64,000 nucleotides of DNA from Pseudonocardia sp. MH-G8 (GTDB lineage: Bacteria > Actinomycetota > Actinomycetes > Mycobacteriales > Pseudonocardiaceae): positions 310,710 to 374,709 of the forward strand of contig NZ_NKYF01000004.1 of the NCBI RefSeq assembly GCF_002262885.1, given 5' to 3'. Each line of letters starts with the position of its first letter. The stretch's first letter is position 1. The notes beneath the pieces are model-generated. The model saw only the letters and a program-made list of their open reading frames with translations. It was not told the DNA's origin and ran no database searches. Of this stretch, positions 42,058-50,764 are shown piece by piece. The translations under genes were made by a program, and so were the position numbers.

Positions 42058-42452
42058 AGGGAGCGCTCGTAACTCGCCCAGGCGACGTGCGACTCGTGGA
42101 GGGTGACCGCGATCGCGGCGATCCCGCGCGCCCCCTCGCCGAGCGCGCCCGCGTGCACCTGCTCGGCCAGCCGGTCCGCGATGTGGCGGGCGAGGAACTC
42201 GGTGGACGTGTTGACGCCGGCGAAGGCCGGTTCGTCGTCGAGGTTGCGGTAGTTCAGCTCGCCCAGCACCGCGCCGAGCTGCTGCGTGGCCAGCCCGATG
42301 TCGACCACGATGCCGTCGGCGTCCAGCTCGGGACGGCGGAACGTCGCGTCCACCACGAAGGTGGCCCCGTGCAGGCGCTGGGCCGGCCCGAAGACCTCGC
42401 CGCGGAAGCTGTGAGCGACCATGACGTGATCGCGAACGGTGATGCTGAACAA
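42054..42452 (-). CDS. Divergent 6-pyruvoyltetrahydropterin synthase/QueD-family protein
   Basis: 132 aa from TTG 42452, chosen because AAGGGAG lies 5 nt upstream and the N-terminus then reads [11 protein letters not shown] 42470 is the alternative. The fold is recognisable ([47 protein letters not shown]). Two hallmarks are missing: the catalytic Cys before the zinc motif, and the second His of HGH, which is Ala here. The retained Glu positions suggest a related but different reaction. It heads the overlapped operon with the glycosyltransferase. Confidence 0.8.
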   Translation of the reverse strand: MFSITVRDHVMVAHSFRGEVFGPAQRLHGATFVVDATFRRPELDADGIVVDIGLATQQLGAVLGELNYRNLDDEPAFAGVNTSTEFLARHIADRLAEQVHAGALGEGARGIAAIAVTLHESHVAWASYERSL

Positions 42453-42538
42453 GATCGCTCCCTTGCGCATGCGGGCTCCGTCCTCCCGCACACGCGTCCC
42501 GCGCCCGGATGGTTCACCGACCCGCGGTCCCCACGCCC

Positions 42539-42619
42539 CGACACGCGCGCACCTGACCCCGACTCGCGCAGAGGTGCACCCCCCGTCCCGCGAGTCGGGG
42601 TCTGGGTGCACGTGTGTCG
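42539..42619. repeat. Nested palindromic element, family A copy 1
   Basis: Inner perfect 12-bp arms CCCCGACTCGCG (42557-42568) and CGCGAGTCGGGG (42589-42600) lie inside outer 15-bp arms at 42539-42553 and 42605-42619 that differ only by G-U-type changes. The right half matches 31 of 37 bases of the element at 56266. Confidence 0.8.
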
Positions 42620-42634
42620 CGATCCGGGTGCGCA

Positions 42635-43612
42635 TCAGCTGCCGTCGTAGCGCACCCGTACGCAGAGGGCCGGCGGCTCGCCCGCCGCCAGCCGGGGCAG
42701 CAGGGCGGGCAGCTCGTCGAACCCGTGCTCGCCGCCCACCAGCGCATCGAAGCGGGAGTCGGCGAGCAGCCGCAGGGCCAGCGCCATCCGCCCCGCATAG
42801 CCGCGGCTCGCCCGGCGCGGCGAGACCGTGCCGACCTGGCTGCTGCGCACCGTCAGGCGACGGGGGTGGAAGGCCTCCCCGAGCGGCAGGCTCACGCGCC
42901 GGTCGCCGTACCAGGAGAGCTCGACGACCTCGCCCTCGGCGCCCAGCAGCTCCAACGACCGGGCCAGCCCGGCCTCCGTGGCGCTGGCGTGCACCACCAG
43001 GTCGCAGTCGCCCGCGGCGGTGTCGGGGCTCGCGAACCCCACTCCGAGCGCCGCGGCCACGCCTGCGCGAGCGGGATCGACGTCCACCAGTTCGACCCGC
43101 GCACCGGGCAGCCCGGCCAGCACCGCGGCCACGCTGCACCCCACCATGCCCCCGCCCACGACCGCGATCCGGTCGCCGACCAGGGGCGCCGCGTCCCACA
43201 CCGCGTTCACGGCGGTCTCGACGGTGCCGGCGAGCACCGCACGCCCGGCGGGGACGTCGTCGGGGACCGGCGTCACCGCCGCCGCCGGCACGACGAAGCG
43301 GGTCTGGTGCGGGTGCAGGCAGAACACGGTGCGCCCACGCAGCGCGGCGGGCCCGTGTTCGACGACCCCGACCGCGAGGTACCCGTACTTCACCGGCGCC
43401 GGGAACTCGCCCTCCTGGAACGGCGCGCGCATCGCCGCGTACTGGCTGCGCGGCACGCCGCCCCGGAAGACGAGGGTCTCGGTGCCCCGACTGACCCCGG
43501 AGAAGAGCATGCGCACGACCACCTCGTCCGGAGCCGGCAGGGGCAGCGCGACCTCCCGGATCTCGCCCTCGCCGGGGGCGCGGAGCCAGAACGCACGAGC
43601 GGTGTGGGGCAT
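42635..43612 (-). CDS. MDR-superfamily dehydrogenase (BchC-like, zinc-binding dehydrogenase class)
   Basis: 325 aa from ATG 43612. The N-terminal half has [16 protein letters not shown], the pattern of BchC-type medium-chain dehydrogenases. [18 protein letters not shown] is the nucleotide-binding Rossmann motif, followed by [10 protein letters not shown], where the acidic residue favours NAD(H). It probably oxidises or reduces a polyol or pterin-side-chain-like substrate. It lies 182 bp upstream of the PTPS-like gene in the same direction, with a palindromic element between. Confidence 0.85.
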   Translation of the reverse strand: MPHTARAFWLRAPGEGEIREVALPLPAPDEVVVRMLFSGVSRGTETLVFRGGVPRSQYAAMRAPFQEGEFPAPVKYGYLAVGVVEHGPAALRGRTVFCLHPHQTRFVVPAAAVTPVPDDVPAGRAVLAGTVETAVNAVWDAAPLVGDRIAVVGGGMVGCSVAAVLAGLPGARVELVDVDPARAGVAAALGVGFASPDTAAGDCDLVVHASATEAGLARSLELLGAEGEVVELSWYGDRRVSLPLGEAFHPRRLTVRSSQVGTVSPRRASRGYAGRMALALRLLADSRFDALVGGEHGFDELPALLPRLAAGEPPALCVRVRYDGS

Positions 43613-43673
43613 CTGGTTCCTCCGAGGTGAACTCCCGGGCCCGCACGGACGTGTCGAGGAGGTGGACCGCGCA

Positions 43674-44429
43674 GTGCACACCGGCAGGGACACCGGCACC
43701 AGCACCCTAGAGAAGGGGTGCCCGGAGCGGGCTGCGGCCGCGAGCGCGCAGCTGCTGCTGCTCGCCGGCCTCGCGGGCGCGTTCGAGGTGGGGCTGCTCG
43801 GCGTCCTCGTCGGGGCCGGGTACGCCGCGGCGCTGCTCGGGCTGCTGTCCGCGGCGATGTACCGCGCGGGCCGGCCCCGGCTCGGGCCCGCCGACGTGGT
43901 CACCCTGACCAGGGCCCTGCTCGTCGGCGGCGTGACGGCCGTGGTCGTCGACGGGCTGGACCGCGGGTCGGCGGCGGTACCCGCGCTGGTCGGGCTCGCG
44001 GCGGTGGCGCTGCTCCTCGACGCCGTCGACGGTCGGGTCGCGCGGCGCACCGGCACCGTCTCCGCGCTCGGCGCCCGCTTCGACATGGAGGTCGACGCCT
44101 TCCTCATCCTCGTGCTGAGCGTGCACGTCGCGGGGGTCGTCGGGCCGTGGGCACTGGCGATCGGCGCGATGCGCTACGCGTTCGTCGCCGCCGGCTGGGC
44201 CTGGCCGTGGCTACGCGGTCCGCTGCCCCCGAGCTACGCGGGCAAGACGGTGGCCGCGTTGCAGGGCGTGGTGCTCGTGGTCGTGAGCGCGCAGGTGCTG
44301 CCCCCCGCGCTCGCGGTCGCGCTCGTGGCCGTCGCGCTGGCGCTCCTGTGCTGGTCGTTCGGACGGGACGTGCGGCGGCTGTGGGTGGGGGCACGACCGG
44401 TACCGACCCCGCGGCCGGCGTCGGGCTGA
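43674..44429 (+). CDS. CDP-alcohol phosphatidyltransferase-family protein
   Basis: 251 aa from GTG 43674, with GAGGAGG about 10 nt upstream. The catalytic signature DG-x2-AR-x8-G-x3-D-x3-D is complete in the stretch starting [10 protein letters not shown] and ending RFDMEVD. About six hydrophobic helices surround it. The family joins an alcohol to a CDP-activated lipid or small molecule at the membrane. It is divergent from the MDR dehydrogenase, with about 60 bp between starts, and so probably belongs to the same pathway. Confidence 0.85.
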   Translation: MHTGRDTGTSTLEKGCPERAAAASAQLLLLAGLAGAFEVGLLGVLVGAGYAAALLGLLSAAMYRAGRPRLGPADVVTLTRALLVGGVTAVVVDGLDRGSAAVPALVGLAAVALLLDAVDGRVARRTGTVSALGARFDMEVDAFLILVLSVHVAGVVGPWALAIGAMRYAFVAAGWAWPWLRGPLPPSYAGKTVAALQGVVLVVVSAQVLPPALAVALVAVALALLCWSFGRDVRRLWVGARPVPTPRPASG

Positions 44430-44540
44430 GGGCCCAGACGCCGGCAAGTGCCGGTGCGATGCGGGTGGATTGTAACCCGGAACCGCGGTGGAACGACCTC
44501 CACACGCACGGTCACCCGCGGCACCGGAAGGCCACCTCCC

Positions 44541-45437
44541 ATGACGACCCCGCACGGCCGGCGGCCCGGCGAACTCGGTCCGCAGGGCCCGTCGTACCCG
44601 CTCCCAGCCGTGCATCCGCCCGACCAGTGGTTTCCCGGCCCCCAAGGTCACCCCGTCCGCCAGGGACCCCAACCCCATTCGCGGCCGCTCTCGACGGGCC
44701 GCGAGATGCCCCTGCCCCCGAGGAATCGGCGCCGACGCTGGCCATGGGTCGTGGCCGCGGGTGCGGTGGTGGTCCTGTTCGCTGCGCTCGTCGGGATCGG
44801 CCTCGGGAGTGGACCCACGACGACCAGCGCCACGGGGAGCCGGGCGGCCACGACGCCGGCCCGCACGCCGGCCGCGAACCCGGCAACACCGCAGCTCGCC
44901 GTGCCGGACGTGCAGGGCATGACCGGCGAGGACGCCGTCGCCACGCTCGGCGCAGCCGGCTTCTCCAATGTGATTGTCGAGCAGAACGGTGCTCCCGTGT
45001 CCGCACCGGTGATCTCGCAGAACCCTCTGGCCGGTCACCTTCAGGACACCGACGATCCGATCCGCCTGCTCGCGGAACCGCCACCACCCGTACCCCACCG
45101 GGAGATCGCGGCCCGAGACTGGCAGCTCATCGCGAAGTCCCCGGACGGCCACATCGGTGAACGGATCGTCGTACACGGACACGTGACGCAGTTCGACACA
45201 GCCACCGGTCTGGACGCGTTTCGCGCCGGCGTCGACGCCGTGCGGCACTCCCGGACCTACGAGTACGACACGAACACGATCCTGCGAGGTACCGCCGCGC
45301 AGCTCGCGAATGTCGTGAACGGGGACATGTTCCGGGCCCATGTCACCGTCCGTGGCTCCTACTCGTACGAGACCACGATGGGCGGCACGCTCACCGTCCC
45401 GGTCCTCGGCATCGACGCGATCGAGGTCACCGGCTGA
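44541..45437 (+). CDS. Membrane-anchored single-PASTA-domain protein
   Basis: 298 aa from ATG 44541. Residues 1-67 are Pro/Gly-rich and cytosolic, ending in RNRRRR; one membrane helix follows (WPWVVAAGAVVVLFAALVGIGLG), then a Thr/Ala linker. A PASTA repeat occurs at about 117-162 (VPDVQGMTGEDAVATLGAAGF). The C-terminal 130 residues form a beta-rich domain of unknown type (HGHVTQFDTATGLDAFRA). This is a type II membrane protein with a cell-wall-facing domain, as in peptidoglycan-sensing proteins, but without a kinase domain. Confidence 0.8.
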   Translation: MTTPHGRRPGELGPQGPSYPLPAVHPPDQWFPGPQGHPVRQGPQPHSRPLSTGREMPLPPRNRRRRWPWVVAAGAVVVLFAALVGIGLGSGPTTTSATGSRAATTPARTPAANPATPQLAVPDVQGMTGEDAVATLGAAGFSNVIVEQNGAPVSAPVISQNPLAGHLQDTDDPIRLLAEPPPPVPHREIAARDWQLIAKSPDGHIGERIVVHGHVTQFDTATGLDAFRAGVDAVRHSRTYEYDTNTILRGTAAQLANVVNGDMFRAHVTVRGSYSYETTMGGTLTVPVLGIDAIEVTG

Positions 45438-45459
45438 TCCGGCGGCCCGATCCGGCGGG

Positions 45460-45525
45460 CGCACACACCTCGCCTGCGTCGCACACATATCCCGTCGTGT
45501 GTGCGGGATCGTCGAGGTGTGTGCG
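45460..45525. repeat. Nested palindromic element between PASTA and MFS genes
   Basis: Outer perfect 13-bp arms CGCACACACCTCG (45460-45472) and CGAGGTGTGTGCG (45513-45525) enclose inner CGCACACA (45480-45487) and TGTGTGCG (45498-45505). It could act as a terminator for the PASTA gene. Confidence 0.75.
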
Positions 45526-45654
45526 AGTGCCCCCTCAAGCGGGCGCGGGCGCGAGACCTCTGTGAGCCGCCTCGCTCCGCGCGAACTCCGTGGCCGCCCG
45601 CTCCCCCTGATCGGTAGCGTCGAGGAGGTTCCCCTCTCGACGTCAGGAGCAGTG

Positions 45655-47112
45655 ATGAGCAGCCCGGCCACCGGCCGCACCGACGGTGCCCACGGGCCAG
45701 CGGTGAAGGCGGGCGCGCCTGCGGACGCGCGGGCGTCCGTCGTGATCGCGCTGCTCGTCGGATCGGCGTTCGGGATGATCCTGAACGAGACGATCATGAG
45801 TGTGGCGCTGCCTGCCCTGATCGCCGACCTCCACATCTCGGTCGCCACCGCGCAGTGGCTGACCAGCGGGTTCCTCCTCACGATGGCCGTGGTCATCCCG
45901 ATCACCGGGTTCCTGCTGCAGCGCTTCCCGCCGCGGCAGATCTACCTCGCGTCGATGACGCTGTTCAGCCTGGGCACGCTCATCTGCGCGCTGGCCCCCG
46001 GCTTCCCGGTGCTCCTGACGGGTCGCGTGGTGCAGGCGGCGGGCACGGCCGTGATGGTGCCGCTGCTCATGACGTCGGTGCTGCGGCTCGTGCCGGCGGA
46101 GCGGCGCGGCACGATGATGGGAACGATCACGGTCGTCATCGCCGTCGCACCTGCGATCGGCCCCACCCTGTCCGGGGTGATCCTCACCGCGCTCGGCTGG
46201 CGGTGGATGTTCTGGATCGTGCTGCCGCTCGCGCTGATCGCGCTCGCGGCCGGGCTGCGCTGGCTGCACGTGACCGCCGACGTGCGGCCCGTCCCCCTCG
46301 ACGTCGTCTCGGTGCTGCTCTCGGCACTCGGCTTCGGCGGCCTGATCTACGGCTTGAGCAGTGTGGGCGAGGCAGCCCGCGGCGGGGCGCAGATGCCACC
46401 GTGGCTGCCCACCGCCATCGGCGCGGTGGCGCTCGCGGTGTTCGTCGCCCGCCAGCTGCGGCTGCAGGACGCGGGCAACGCCCTGCTGGACCTGCGCCCC
46501 CTGCGCCACCGGCCGTTCGTCGTCTCGATCGTGCTGGTCGTGCTCAGCATGATGTCGCTGTTCGGGGTGCTGATCCTGCTCCCGCTCTTCCTGCAGGACG
46601 TGATGGGTGTCGACGCGTTCGTCACCGGGCTGGCGGTGCTCCCCGGCGGGCTCGTGATGGGGCTGCTCGGGCCGGTCGTCGGGCGCCTCTACGACCGGGT
46701 CGGCGCGCGGAAGCTGGTGATCCCCGGCGCGGTGGTGCTCGCCGTCGCGCTGTGGGCGTTCACCACGCTGACCGCGACGTCCCCACTGGGAATGGTCGTG
46801 GCGATGCACGTCGTGCTGGTCGTCGGGCTGTCACTGATGCTCACCCCGCTCATCACCGACGCGCTGGGCAGGCTCCCGGGCGACCTGGACTCGCACGGGA
46901 GCGCGATCATGGCCACGCTCCAGCAGGTCGCCGGCGCAGCCGGCACGGCGCTCTTCATCACCGTGATGGCGCTCGGCTCGGCGTCCGGCGCGGCCGGCAC
47001 CGACATGGCGGGCGCGCACGCGGCGTTCCTGTGCGCCGCCATCATCGCCACGGTCGCCCTTCCGCTCACCCTGCTCGTCGGCGGTGGCCGCCGCGAGCCC
47101 GAGCCCGCCTGA
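45655..47112 (+). CDS. MFS multidrug transporter, DHA2 (LmrB-like)
   Basis: 485 aa from ATG 45655, with CAGGAG upstream. MILNETIMSVALPALIADL, SVATAQWLTSGFLLTMAVVI and FSLGTLICALAP are typical of DHA2 proton-drug antiporters; about 14 helices can be drawn. ALFITVMALGSASG occurs near the end. There is no adjacent regulator, so the substrate is not inferable. It is convergent with the spermidine-synthase-like gene, 7 bp apart. Confidence 0.9.
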   Translation: MSSPATGRTDGAHGPAVKAGAPADARASVVIALLVGSAFGMILNETIMSVALPALIADLHISVATAQWLTSGFLLTMAVVIPITGFLLQRFPPRQIYLASMTLFSLGTLICALAPGFPVLLTGRVVQAAGTAVMVPLLMTSVLRLVPAERRGTMMGTITVVIAVAPAIGPTLSGVILTALGWRWMFWIVLPLALIALAAGLRWLHVTADVRPVPLDVVSVLLSALGFGGLIYGLSSVGEAARGGAQMPPWLPTAIGAVALAVFVARQLRLQDAGNALLDLRPLRHRPFVVSIVLVVLSMMSLFGVLILLPLFLQDVMGVDAFVTGLAVLPGGLVMGLLGPVVGRLYDRVGARKLVIPGAVVLAVALWAFTTLTATSPLGMVVAMHVVLVVGLSLMLTPLITDALGRLPGDLDSHGSAIMATLQQVAGAAGTALFITVMALGSASGAAGTDMAGAHAAFLCAAIIATVALPLTLLVGGGRREPEPA

Positions 47113-47119
47113 GCCGCCG

Positions 47120-47977
47120 TCAGGCGCCGAAGGTCCCCCGCGGGGGTGGTGGCGACGCGACCGCGGCGTCGTCGGTCACCGGGCGGACGTCGGCGCGGAA
47201 GCGGTCGAGCTCCCGGCCGTGCAGCACCCGCCCGGGGAACCGGCCCCCGGCCACCCGGGACGTGAGCCCGTCGACCGGCAGCGGCTGCGCGGCGCCTGCG
47301 AGCATCAGGTTGCCGAAGCGGCGGCCGCGCAGCACAGCGGGGTCGGCGGCGACGCAGGCGTGGGCGAACACCTCCAGCACGGTGGCCACCTGGCCCCGGG
47401 CGAACGCGAGCGGCGCGCCGTCGGTCAGGTTGGCCACGTAGGTCGCCTCGGGGGCCATGACCCGGGCGACGGCCTGCAGGAACTCCACGGACGCGAGGTG
47501 TGGCGGCGTGCGGGCGGCCGCGAACACGTCCATCACCACGAGGTCGAACGCGGCGGCGGGGAGTCGGGTGACGACCTCGCGGGCGTCGCCGGCGCGGACC
47601 CGCAGCCGCCAGGCCCGCTCGGTCGGCAGCTCGCGCCGCACCAGCTCGACCAGACCGGCGTCGACCTCCACGACCTGCTGCACCGACCGTGGACGCGTGG
47701 TCGCGACGTAGCGCGCGAGCGTCAGCGCCCCGCCGCCCAGGTGCAGCACGCGCAACGGACGGCGCGGGGGCGCGGCGAGGTCGACGACGTGCCCGAGCCT
47801 GCGGACGTAGTCGAACTCCAGGTGCGTCGGGTCGTCGAGGTCGACGTGGGACTGCGGCGTGCCGTCGAGCAGCAGCGTCCAGCCGCGGCGACGGTCCGGG
47901 TCGGGCGCCAGCTCCGCGGCTCCCGTGCCGACCTGCGCCAGGACCGGCTCCCGCCCACTGCCCCGCCGGCCTGCCAC
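47120..47977 (-). CDS. Spermidine-synthase-like methyltransferase-fold protein
   Basis: 285 aa from GTG 47977. A short beta domain (LLLDGTPQSHVDLDDPTHLEFDY) precedes the Rossmann core: VLHLGGGALTLARYVATTRP as motif I, QQVVEVDAGLVELVRREL as motif II, and DLVVMDVFAAARTPPHL where polyamine synthases have their catalytic Asp. Actinomycete members of this family are usually annotated as spermidine synthase, but the polyamine-binding residues are not obvious, so the true substrate is open. Confidence 0.8.
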   Translation of the reverse strand: MAGRRGSGREPVLAQVGTGAAELAPDPDRRRGWTLLLDGTPQSHVDLDDPTHLEFDYVRRLGHVVDLAAPPRRPLRVLHLGGGALTLARYVATTRPRSVQQVVEVDAGLVELVRRELPTERAWRLRVRAGDAREVVTRLPAAAFDLVVMDVFAAARTPPHLASVEFLQAVARVMAPEATYVANLTDGAPLAFARGQVATVLEVFAHACVAADPAVLRGRRFGNLMLAGAAQPLPVDGLTSRVAGGRFPGRVLHGRELDRFRADVRPVTDDAAVASPPPPRGTFGA

Positions 47978-48021
47978 CCGACCAGTATCGACGCACCACG
48001 GGCCGCGAGACAGCTGCACCC

Positions 48022-48495
48022 TCAGGCCCACAGGCCGACCGCGAGCGCTGCGGTCGCGGCGGTGCACGCCACGGCGCGGATGTGGTTCCAGGCGGTCCAC
48101 CGGGCGAGGTAGCCGGGCCACAGTTCGGCGGCGGCGGCCGGATCTGCCGCGTCCAACCGATTGTTCATCGGCACGTTCGCCGCCATCGTCACCACGATGC
48201 TGCCGGCCAGGTAGAGCAGCGCCCCGCCGACGATCCAGGCGCTGCCGGCCCGCCCGCTGAAGGGCGCGCCGAGGGCCAGCACCAGGCAGACCAGCGCCGT
48301 TCCGCCGAAGACGACGCCGAACAGCGGGTTGAGGATCGCGCGGTTGACCTGCTGCATCGCTGCGGCACCGGCATCGGGGGCGAGCCTGCGCAACCCCGGC
48401 ATGACCGCCGTCGAGAACGCGAGGAACAGCCCTGCCATCAGCCCGCACCCGACGAGGCCGAGCAGCGTGGCGGCGGGCAGCAGCGTGTCGATCAT
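48022..48495 (-). CDS. DUF1772 (anthrone-oxygenase-like) membrane protein
   Basis: 157 aa from ATG 48495. Four hydrophobic helices: LLPAATLLGLVGCGLMAGLFLAF, the PLFGVVFGGTALVCLVLAL stretch, WIVGGALLYLAGSIVVTM and a C-terminal one. The NVPMNNRLD motif after the third helix is characteristic of DUF1772. Some relatives oxidise anthrones; most are uncharacterised. Confidence 0.85.
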   Translation of the reverse strand: MIDTLLPAATLLGLVGCGLMAGLFLAFSTAVMPGLRRLAPDAGAAAMQQVNRAILNPLFGVVFGGTALVCLVLALGAPFSGRAGSAWIVGGALLYLAGSIVVTMAANVPMNNRLDAADPAAAAELWPGYLARWTAWNHIRAVACTAATAALAVGLWA

Positions 48496-48998
48496 GGCAT
48501 CTCCTGGCGGTCGGGGAGGAGTGGTGTGGCCCTGCCGGGACCCCTCGAGCTCGTGCCCGGTGCACGACGTCCAGGATCCAGCACGGACTCCGGATGATCC
48601 ATGCCCGCGCATCGCGGACTTCTGCTCATTCGTCCAGGGAACCCGGATACACGGTGCGGATCCGGTAGCGCACGAACAGGCCGCCCGATCGCGACCGGGA
48701 GCTCCGGACGCGCCCTCGCCGACGCCGAGACCACCGTCGGACGCATCGGGCGAACCGGACACCGCCGAATGTCGCCTCGTGCGACTCCCCCGTACGGGGC
48801 ATCGTCTCGCCGCTCGTCGCGCGCGGGTGCACCCTCGCCCCATCCGGCGGGCTCCGGACGTGCAGCACTGGGGAAGGTTGCTTACGTTCGCTCTCGGATC
48901 CATGACGGCACGGTCACGAAAAGGACACGGGACTCCCCACCCGCCGGCTCCCCCGAACCGGATGCCCTTACCGCCGCCGTCGATCCGGAAGGCAGGTC
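48496..48998 (+). promoter_or_regulatory. 503-bp intergenic region with leader of the first M15-like gene
   Basis: I see no gene here. The last 120 bp resemble the leader of the paralogue at 49985: both have a CCGCCGG-TCCCC-CCGG stem-forming block and end in GATCCGGAAGGCAGGTC before GTG. A TTGCTTACGTT tract at about 48,880 may hold the promoter. Confidence 0.4.
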
Positions 48999-49814
48999 GT
49001 GGCTCGGCATCGCTCCCCCCGGGGCCGAGACGCGCATCAGCACCCGCTCGCGGTGGCCCCTGGCCACCGCAGGGCCGGTGCCCGCGCGCGACGGTCCGTA
49101 CCGACCCCGCTACGGCGGGGCGCCGCCGCAGTCGCCGTCACCGGCAGCGCGTTCTCGCTGGTGGGCGGCGCACCAACCGAACCGCAAGCCGATCCGGCGC
49201 CGAACGTCGTGCCGGTCGCGCAGGCCGATCCCGAAGAACCCGCGGAGCCCGACGCGGTCGACTCGGTACTGCTCGCGTCCACCGTCGAGCCGGTCGACCC
49301 GGACCCCGAGATCGCCGACGCGAGCGAGCTGGTGAAGGCCGTGCAGCTCGCCGAGCAGGAGGTCGCCCGGGCCGCCGCCGAGAAGGCCGCAGCGGAGGAA
49401 CGGGCCGCGCAGGAACGTGCCGCCGCCGAAGCCGCCGCCGCGAACTGCGACCTGGACCTCTCCGACCTCGGACGCGTGAAGTCGAACGTCCAGAACGCCG
49501 CCGAGCAGCTCGGCTGCCGCTTCGGCGAGCCGGACATGCACGGTGTCGCCGGTCGGGCCGGCACCTCGGACCACCCCAGCGGGCTGGCTGTCGACTTCAT
49601 GGTGGACCGCGCCACCGGCGACGCGCTCGCATCCTGCACGCTGGCGAACATGGACGCCTTGGGCGTCAAGTACGTGATCTGGGAACAGCAGATCAACCAC
49701 GGCAACGGGTGGAAGGACATGGAGGACCGCGGCGGCGCCACGGCCAACCACTTCGACCACGTGCACGTCTCGTTCGAGCGCGGGAGTGGCGGAGGCTCCG
49801 TGCAGGGCTGCTGA
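48999..49814 (+). CDS. Secreted M15-like (ARB_07466-type) protein, paralogue 1
   Basis: 271 aa from GTG 48999, behind GGAAGG. The basic head contains RHRSPRGR and a weak hydrophobic segment near 40-57 (GAAAVAVTGSAFSLVGGA). A Glu/Ala coiled coil covers about 110-145, then a Cys-bounded domain. SDHPSGLAVDF and HFDHVHVSF match the SxHxxGxAxD and HxH metal pattern of M15/hedgehog-type peptidases, so this is a likely wall-acting zinc enzyme or binding domain. The paralogue lies 170 bp downstream with a shared leader. Confidence 0.8.
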   Translation: MARHRSPRGRDAHQHPLAVAPGHRRAGARARRSVPTPLRRGAAAVAVTGSAFSLVGGAPTEPQADPAPNVVPVAQADPEEPAEPDAVDSVLLASTVEPVDPDPEIADASELVKAVQLAEQEVARAAAEKAAAEERAAQERAAAEAAAANCDLDLSDLGRVKSNVQNAAEQLGCRFGEPDMHGVAGRAGTSDHPSGLAVDFMVDRATGDALASCTLANMDALGVKYVIWEQQINHGNGWKDMEDRGGATANHFDHVHVSFERGSGGGSVQGC

Positions 49815-49859
49815 GGCTCGGCGACGCGACACGCGGAGTGACCCATACCACCTCTGCGT

Positions 49860-49984
49860 AGTCAATCCGCTATTCTCCGTAACGGATCGAACGCGCGACC
49901 CGGCTCCCCGCGGGCACGGATCCCCCGATCCGCCGGTTCCCCAGCCGGTCGCCCGGACGGGTCGCGCGATCCGGAAGGCAGGTC
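49860..49984 (+). promoter_or_regulatory. Structured leader of the second M15-like gene
   Basis: A TATTCT-like element at about 49,873 is followed by GCGACCCG...CGGGTCGCGC and CCGGTTCCCCAGCCGG stems, then GATCCGGAAGGCAGGTC before the GTG. The block is shared with the first paralogue. I looked for the c-di-AMP (ydaO) motif common before such genes and could not find its core. Confidence 0.4.
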
Positions 49985-50755
49985 GTGTCTCGGCACCGCT
50001 CCCCCAGCGGCCGAAGCGCACACCCGCGGCCCGTCCTGGACGCGGCCGCGCTCCCCGGTGCGCAGGCCCCCCGCGCGGCGCGACACCGCGTCGGCGGCGA
50101 GTTCGTCGTGCGCAACAGCGTGGCCGCCGCCGCAGCGGCCGGTGGCGTGCTCGCCGCCGCCCTCCCGACCCTCGCCGCCTCCACCGCGCCCGCATCCGAG
50201 GCGGCGGCCGACAGCATGCTCGTCCGCCCCGTGGCCGCCGTACCCGGAGGCGACGTCCGGATGCTGACCAGCATCGTCCCGGTCGCCGCCACGTACGAGC
50301 CCGAACCGCTCGAGGTGGACATCGCGGACCTGGTGAAGGCCACCGGCCTCGCCGAGCTGCGCGCCGCCGCGTTCTGCGACGACGCCGACCTCGACGACCT
50401 GGGCCGCGTCAAACCGTGGGTCCGGGCAGGCGCCCGCTTCCTGAGCTGCCTCCACGACGAGCCCGAGCTCATCGGCGTGGCCCAGCGCAGCCGCGACTCC
50501 GACCACCCCCGTGGCCTCGCCATCGACCTGATGGTGCGCGGGGAGCGGGGCGACCGGATCGCCGAGTGCGCGCTGTCCAACCAGGAGGAGCTCGGCGTCG
50601 ACTACGTCATCTGGGAGCAGCGGTACAACGACGGCGACGGCTGGGAGCGCATGTCCGACCGCGGCGACGACACCGAGAACCACTTCGACCACGTGCACGT
50701 CTCCTTCGACGGCGACGCGCCGGAGTCGACCCCGCACCCCGAACGCTGCGGCTGA
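49985..50755 (+). CDS. Secreted M15-like (ARB_07466-type) protein, paralogue 2
   Basis: 256 aa from GTG 49985. The head shares RHRSPSGR with paralogue 1; a hydrophobic segment NSVAAAAAAGGVLAAALPTLA follows, ending in an Ala-rich cleavage-like site. The C-terminal domain has SDHPRGLAIDLMV and HFDHVHVSF, keeping the putative metal residues. It lacks the coiled coil of paralogue 1. Four cysteines could form two disulfides. It probably acts in the cell wall. Its stop is 9 bp from the convergent phoX-like stop. Confidence 0.8.
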   Translation: MSRHRSPSGRSAHPRPVLDAAALPGAQAPRAARHRVGGEFVVRNSVAAAAAAGGVLAAALPTLAASTAPASEAAADSMLVRPVAAVPGGDVRMLTSIVPVAATYEPEPLEVDIADLVKATGLAELRAAAFCDDADLDDLGRVKPWVRAGARFLSCLHDEPELIGVAQRSRDSDHPRGLAIDLMVRGERGDRIAECALSNQEELGVDYVIWEQRYNDGDGWERMSDRGDDTENHFDHVHVSFDGDAPESTPHPERCG

Positions 50756-50764
50756 CGCCGCCGG

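Noticed and set aside
48870..49984. c-di-AMP (ydaO) riboswitches before the M15-like genes
   Set aside because: The conserved core sequence of that riboswitch could not be found in either leader; only a shared stem block is seen.
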